64,000 nucleotides of DNA from Paraburkholderia sp. BL9I2N2 (GTDB lineage: Bacteria; Pseudomonadota; Gammaproteobacteria; Burkholderiales; Burkholderiaceae). The translations under genes and the position numbers were made by a program. The DNA lies in contig NZ_SMGP01000001.1 in NCBI RefSeq assembly GCF_004339745.1, positions 1,550,001 through 1,614,000 of the forward strand. The letters are read 5' to 3'. The notes beneath the pieces were generated by a model, which saw only the letters and a program-made list of their open reading frames with translations, was not told the origin of the DNA and searched no databases. This document shows, piece by piece, positions 63,148 to 64,000 of the stretch; position 1 is the first letter of the stretch, and each line of letters starts with the position of its first letter.

Positions 63148-63195
63148 CGATTGATGAGCCGATTGATGAGCCGATTGATGAGCCAATCCACGAGC
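63148..63195 (+). repeat. 12-bp tandem repeat between kguD and ptxS
   Basis: CGATTGATGAGC occurs three times in perfect tandem (63148-63183), followed by a degenerate fourth unit (63184-63195). It occupies almost the whole 67-bp gap, just before the ptxS start. Confidence 0.85.
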
Positions 63196-63200
63196 AGCCG

Positions 63201-64000
63201 ATGAGCACGACGCCGCAGGCCACGCCGCGCCGCGCGACCATCACCGACGTCGCGCGCGAAGCCGGCACGGGCAAGACCAGCATTTCGCGCTATCTGAACG
63301 GCGAGATGAGCGTGCTGTCGCCCGAACTGCGCGCGCGTATCGAGGCCGCGATCGCGCGCCTCGACTATCAGCCCAACCAGATGGCGCGCGGCCTCAAGCG
63401 TGGCCGCAACCGCCTGATCGGCATGCTGCTCGCCGACCTGACGAATCCCTACACGGTCGAAGTGCTGCAAGGCGTGGAAGCGGCATGCCACGCGCTCGGC
63501 CTGATGCCCCTGATCTGCCATGCGGCGAACGAAGTCGAGATGGAGCGGCGCTATCTGCAACTGCTCACCACGTACCGCGTGGAAGGCGTGATCGTCAACG
63601 CGCTCGGCGTGCGCGAGGAGACGCTGCGACCGGTGGGCGGCGGCGGGATTCCGGCGGTGCTGGTGGACCGTTCGGTGGATGGGCTCGTCGCGGATATGGT
63701 CGGTCTCGACAACCGGGCGGCGGCCGAACTCGGCACGCGGCATCTGCTGGATAATGGTTTCGACGATATCTGGTTCGTCGTTCAGCCTTTCGAGCAGGTG
63801 AGCTCGCGGCAATTGCGCGAAGCGGCTTTTCGTGAGGCGATGAGCGAGCAGGGTGGGAACGGCGCCGCACGCGGTCACACGCTAGTGCTGAATCTCGCGG
63901 ATGCCGTCGACGTCGAGCGCAGCCTCGCCGAACTGGACCGCGCGATCGACGCGGCCGCCCACACGCGCGACGCCGGCGCCACGGGCAACGCCGCGCGCGT
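63201..64000 (+). CDS. ptxS: LacI family regulator PtxS-like (5' part; runs off the window)
   Basis: An ATG at 63201 opens a frame that continues past the window end, with at least 266 codons. The N-terminal LacI HTH (TITDVAREAGTGKTSISRYLNG) is followed by a hinge (YQPNQMARGLKRGRNRLIGMLL) and the periplasmic-binding-protein-like core (LTNPYTVEVLQGVEAACHALGL). It lies at the end of the kgu operon and probably represses kguEKTD at the 58799 palindrome until 2-ketogluconate binds, as in Pseudomonas. It has no good ribosome site (AGCAGCCG). Confidence 0.88.
   Translation, partial: MSTTPQATPRRATITDVAREAGTGKTSISRYLNGEMSVLSPELRARIEAAIARLDYQPNQMARGLKRGRNRLIGMLLADLTNPYTVEVLQGVEAACHALGLMPLICHAANEVEMERRYLQLLTTYRVEGVIVNALGVREETLRPVGGGGIPAVLVDRSVDGLVADMVGLDNRAAAELGTRHLLDNGFDDIWFVVQPFEQVSSRQLREAAFREAMSEQGGNGAARGHTLVLNLADAVDVERSLAELDRAIDAAAHTRDAGATGNAAR

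Noticed and set aside
63148..63195. CRISPR-like array
   Set aside because: Units are 12 bp in direct tandem with no spacers, so it is a simple tandem repeat.

Overview
The window looks like a piece of a Paraburkholderia/Burkholderia-type betaproteobacterial chromosome. The base composition is high-GC, most start sites are ATG or GTG with purine-rich ribosome sites, and the gene content fits: a PotFGHI-like operon, an OmpW-like protein, a ClC channel, an RND pump with a divergent TetR, a 2-ketogluconate operon, T6SS VgrG and Rhs modules, and very many regulators. The assignment rests on protein style and gene neighbourhoods, not on a database comparison. No rRNA, tRNA or CRISPR was seen.

Layout. 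1-2.4 kb: the end of a BMP-type (nucleoside-like) ABC uptake operon with two permeases and a binding protein. 2.4-9.4 kb: dodecin, a 3-hydroxyisobutyrate-dehydrogenase-like reductase, a YbiT-type ABC-F ATPase, an aldehyde dehydrogenase, a nitronate monooxygenase-like flavoprotein, an OmpW-like porin and a DUF1289 protein. 9.5-12.5 kb: outer membrane phospholipase A and an MntH-like Mn transporter. 13-17 kb: potFGHI. 17.4-22 kb: an accessory T6SS island with VgrG, a putative peptidoglycan-hydrolase effector, a putative periplasmic immunity protein and a broken fimbrial gene. 22-30.7 kb: a soluble chemoreceptor, a Baeyer-Villiger monooxygenase/esterase/TetR cluster, a TPR protein beside a PspA-like protein, and a ribbon-helix-helix protein. 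31-35 kb: a penicillin-binding protein 1A gene with a single-base frameshift, then an LpxL-like acyltransferase. 35-41 kb: a second accessory region with an FkbM methyltransferase, an Rhs gene split by an IS3-family element, a candidate immunity gene, and copies of a 35-bp DnaA-box-like repeat at its edges. 41-47.7 kb: an RND tripartite efflux operon and its divergent TetR. 48-58.7 kb: LysR, GNAT, cupin, AraC and DUF2795 genes, a phospholipase B-like hydrolase, a ClC channel, a GST, and a YeiH-like transporter with divergent LysR. 58.8-64 kb: the 2-ketogluconate operon kguE-kguK-kguT-kguD followed by a ptxS-like LacI gene that runs off the window, with a perfect LacI-type palindrome in front of kguE.

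How parts work together. The kgu genes would phosphorylate 2-ketogluconate after uptake and reduce it to 6-phosphogluconate, under PtxS control at the palindrome. The monooxygenase and esterase would turn a ketone into an ester and then into acid and alcohol. VgrG, the effector and the immunity gene form one overlapping transcription unit typical of interbacterial killing modules. The Rhs gene can be rebuilt exactly by removing the IS and one copy of its 3-bp target duplication. The most notable points are the VgrG-linked effector/immunity pair, the Rhs C-terminal domain with its neighbour, the frameshift in PBP1A, and the four-copy 35-bp repeat.
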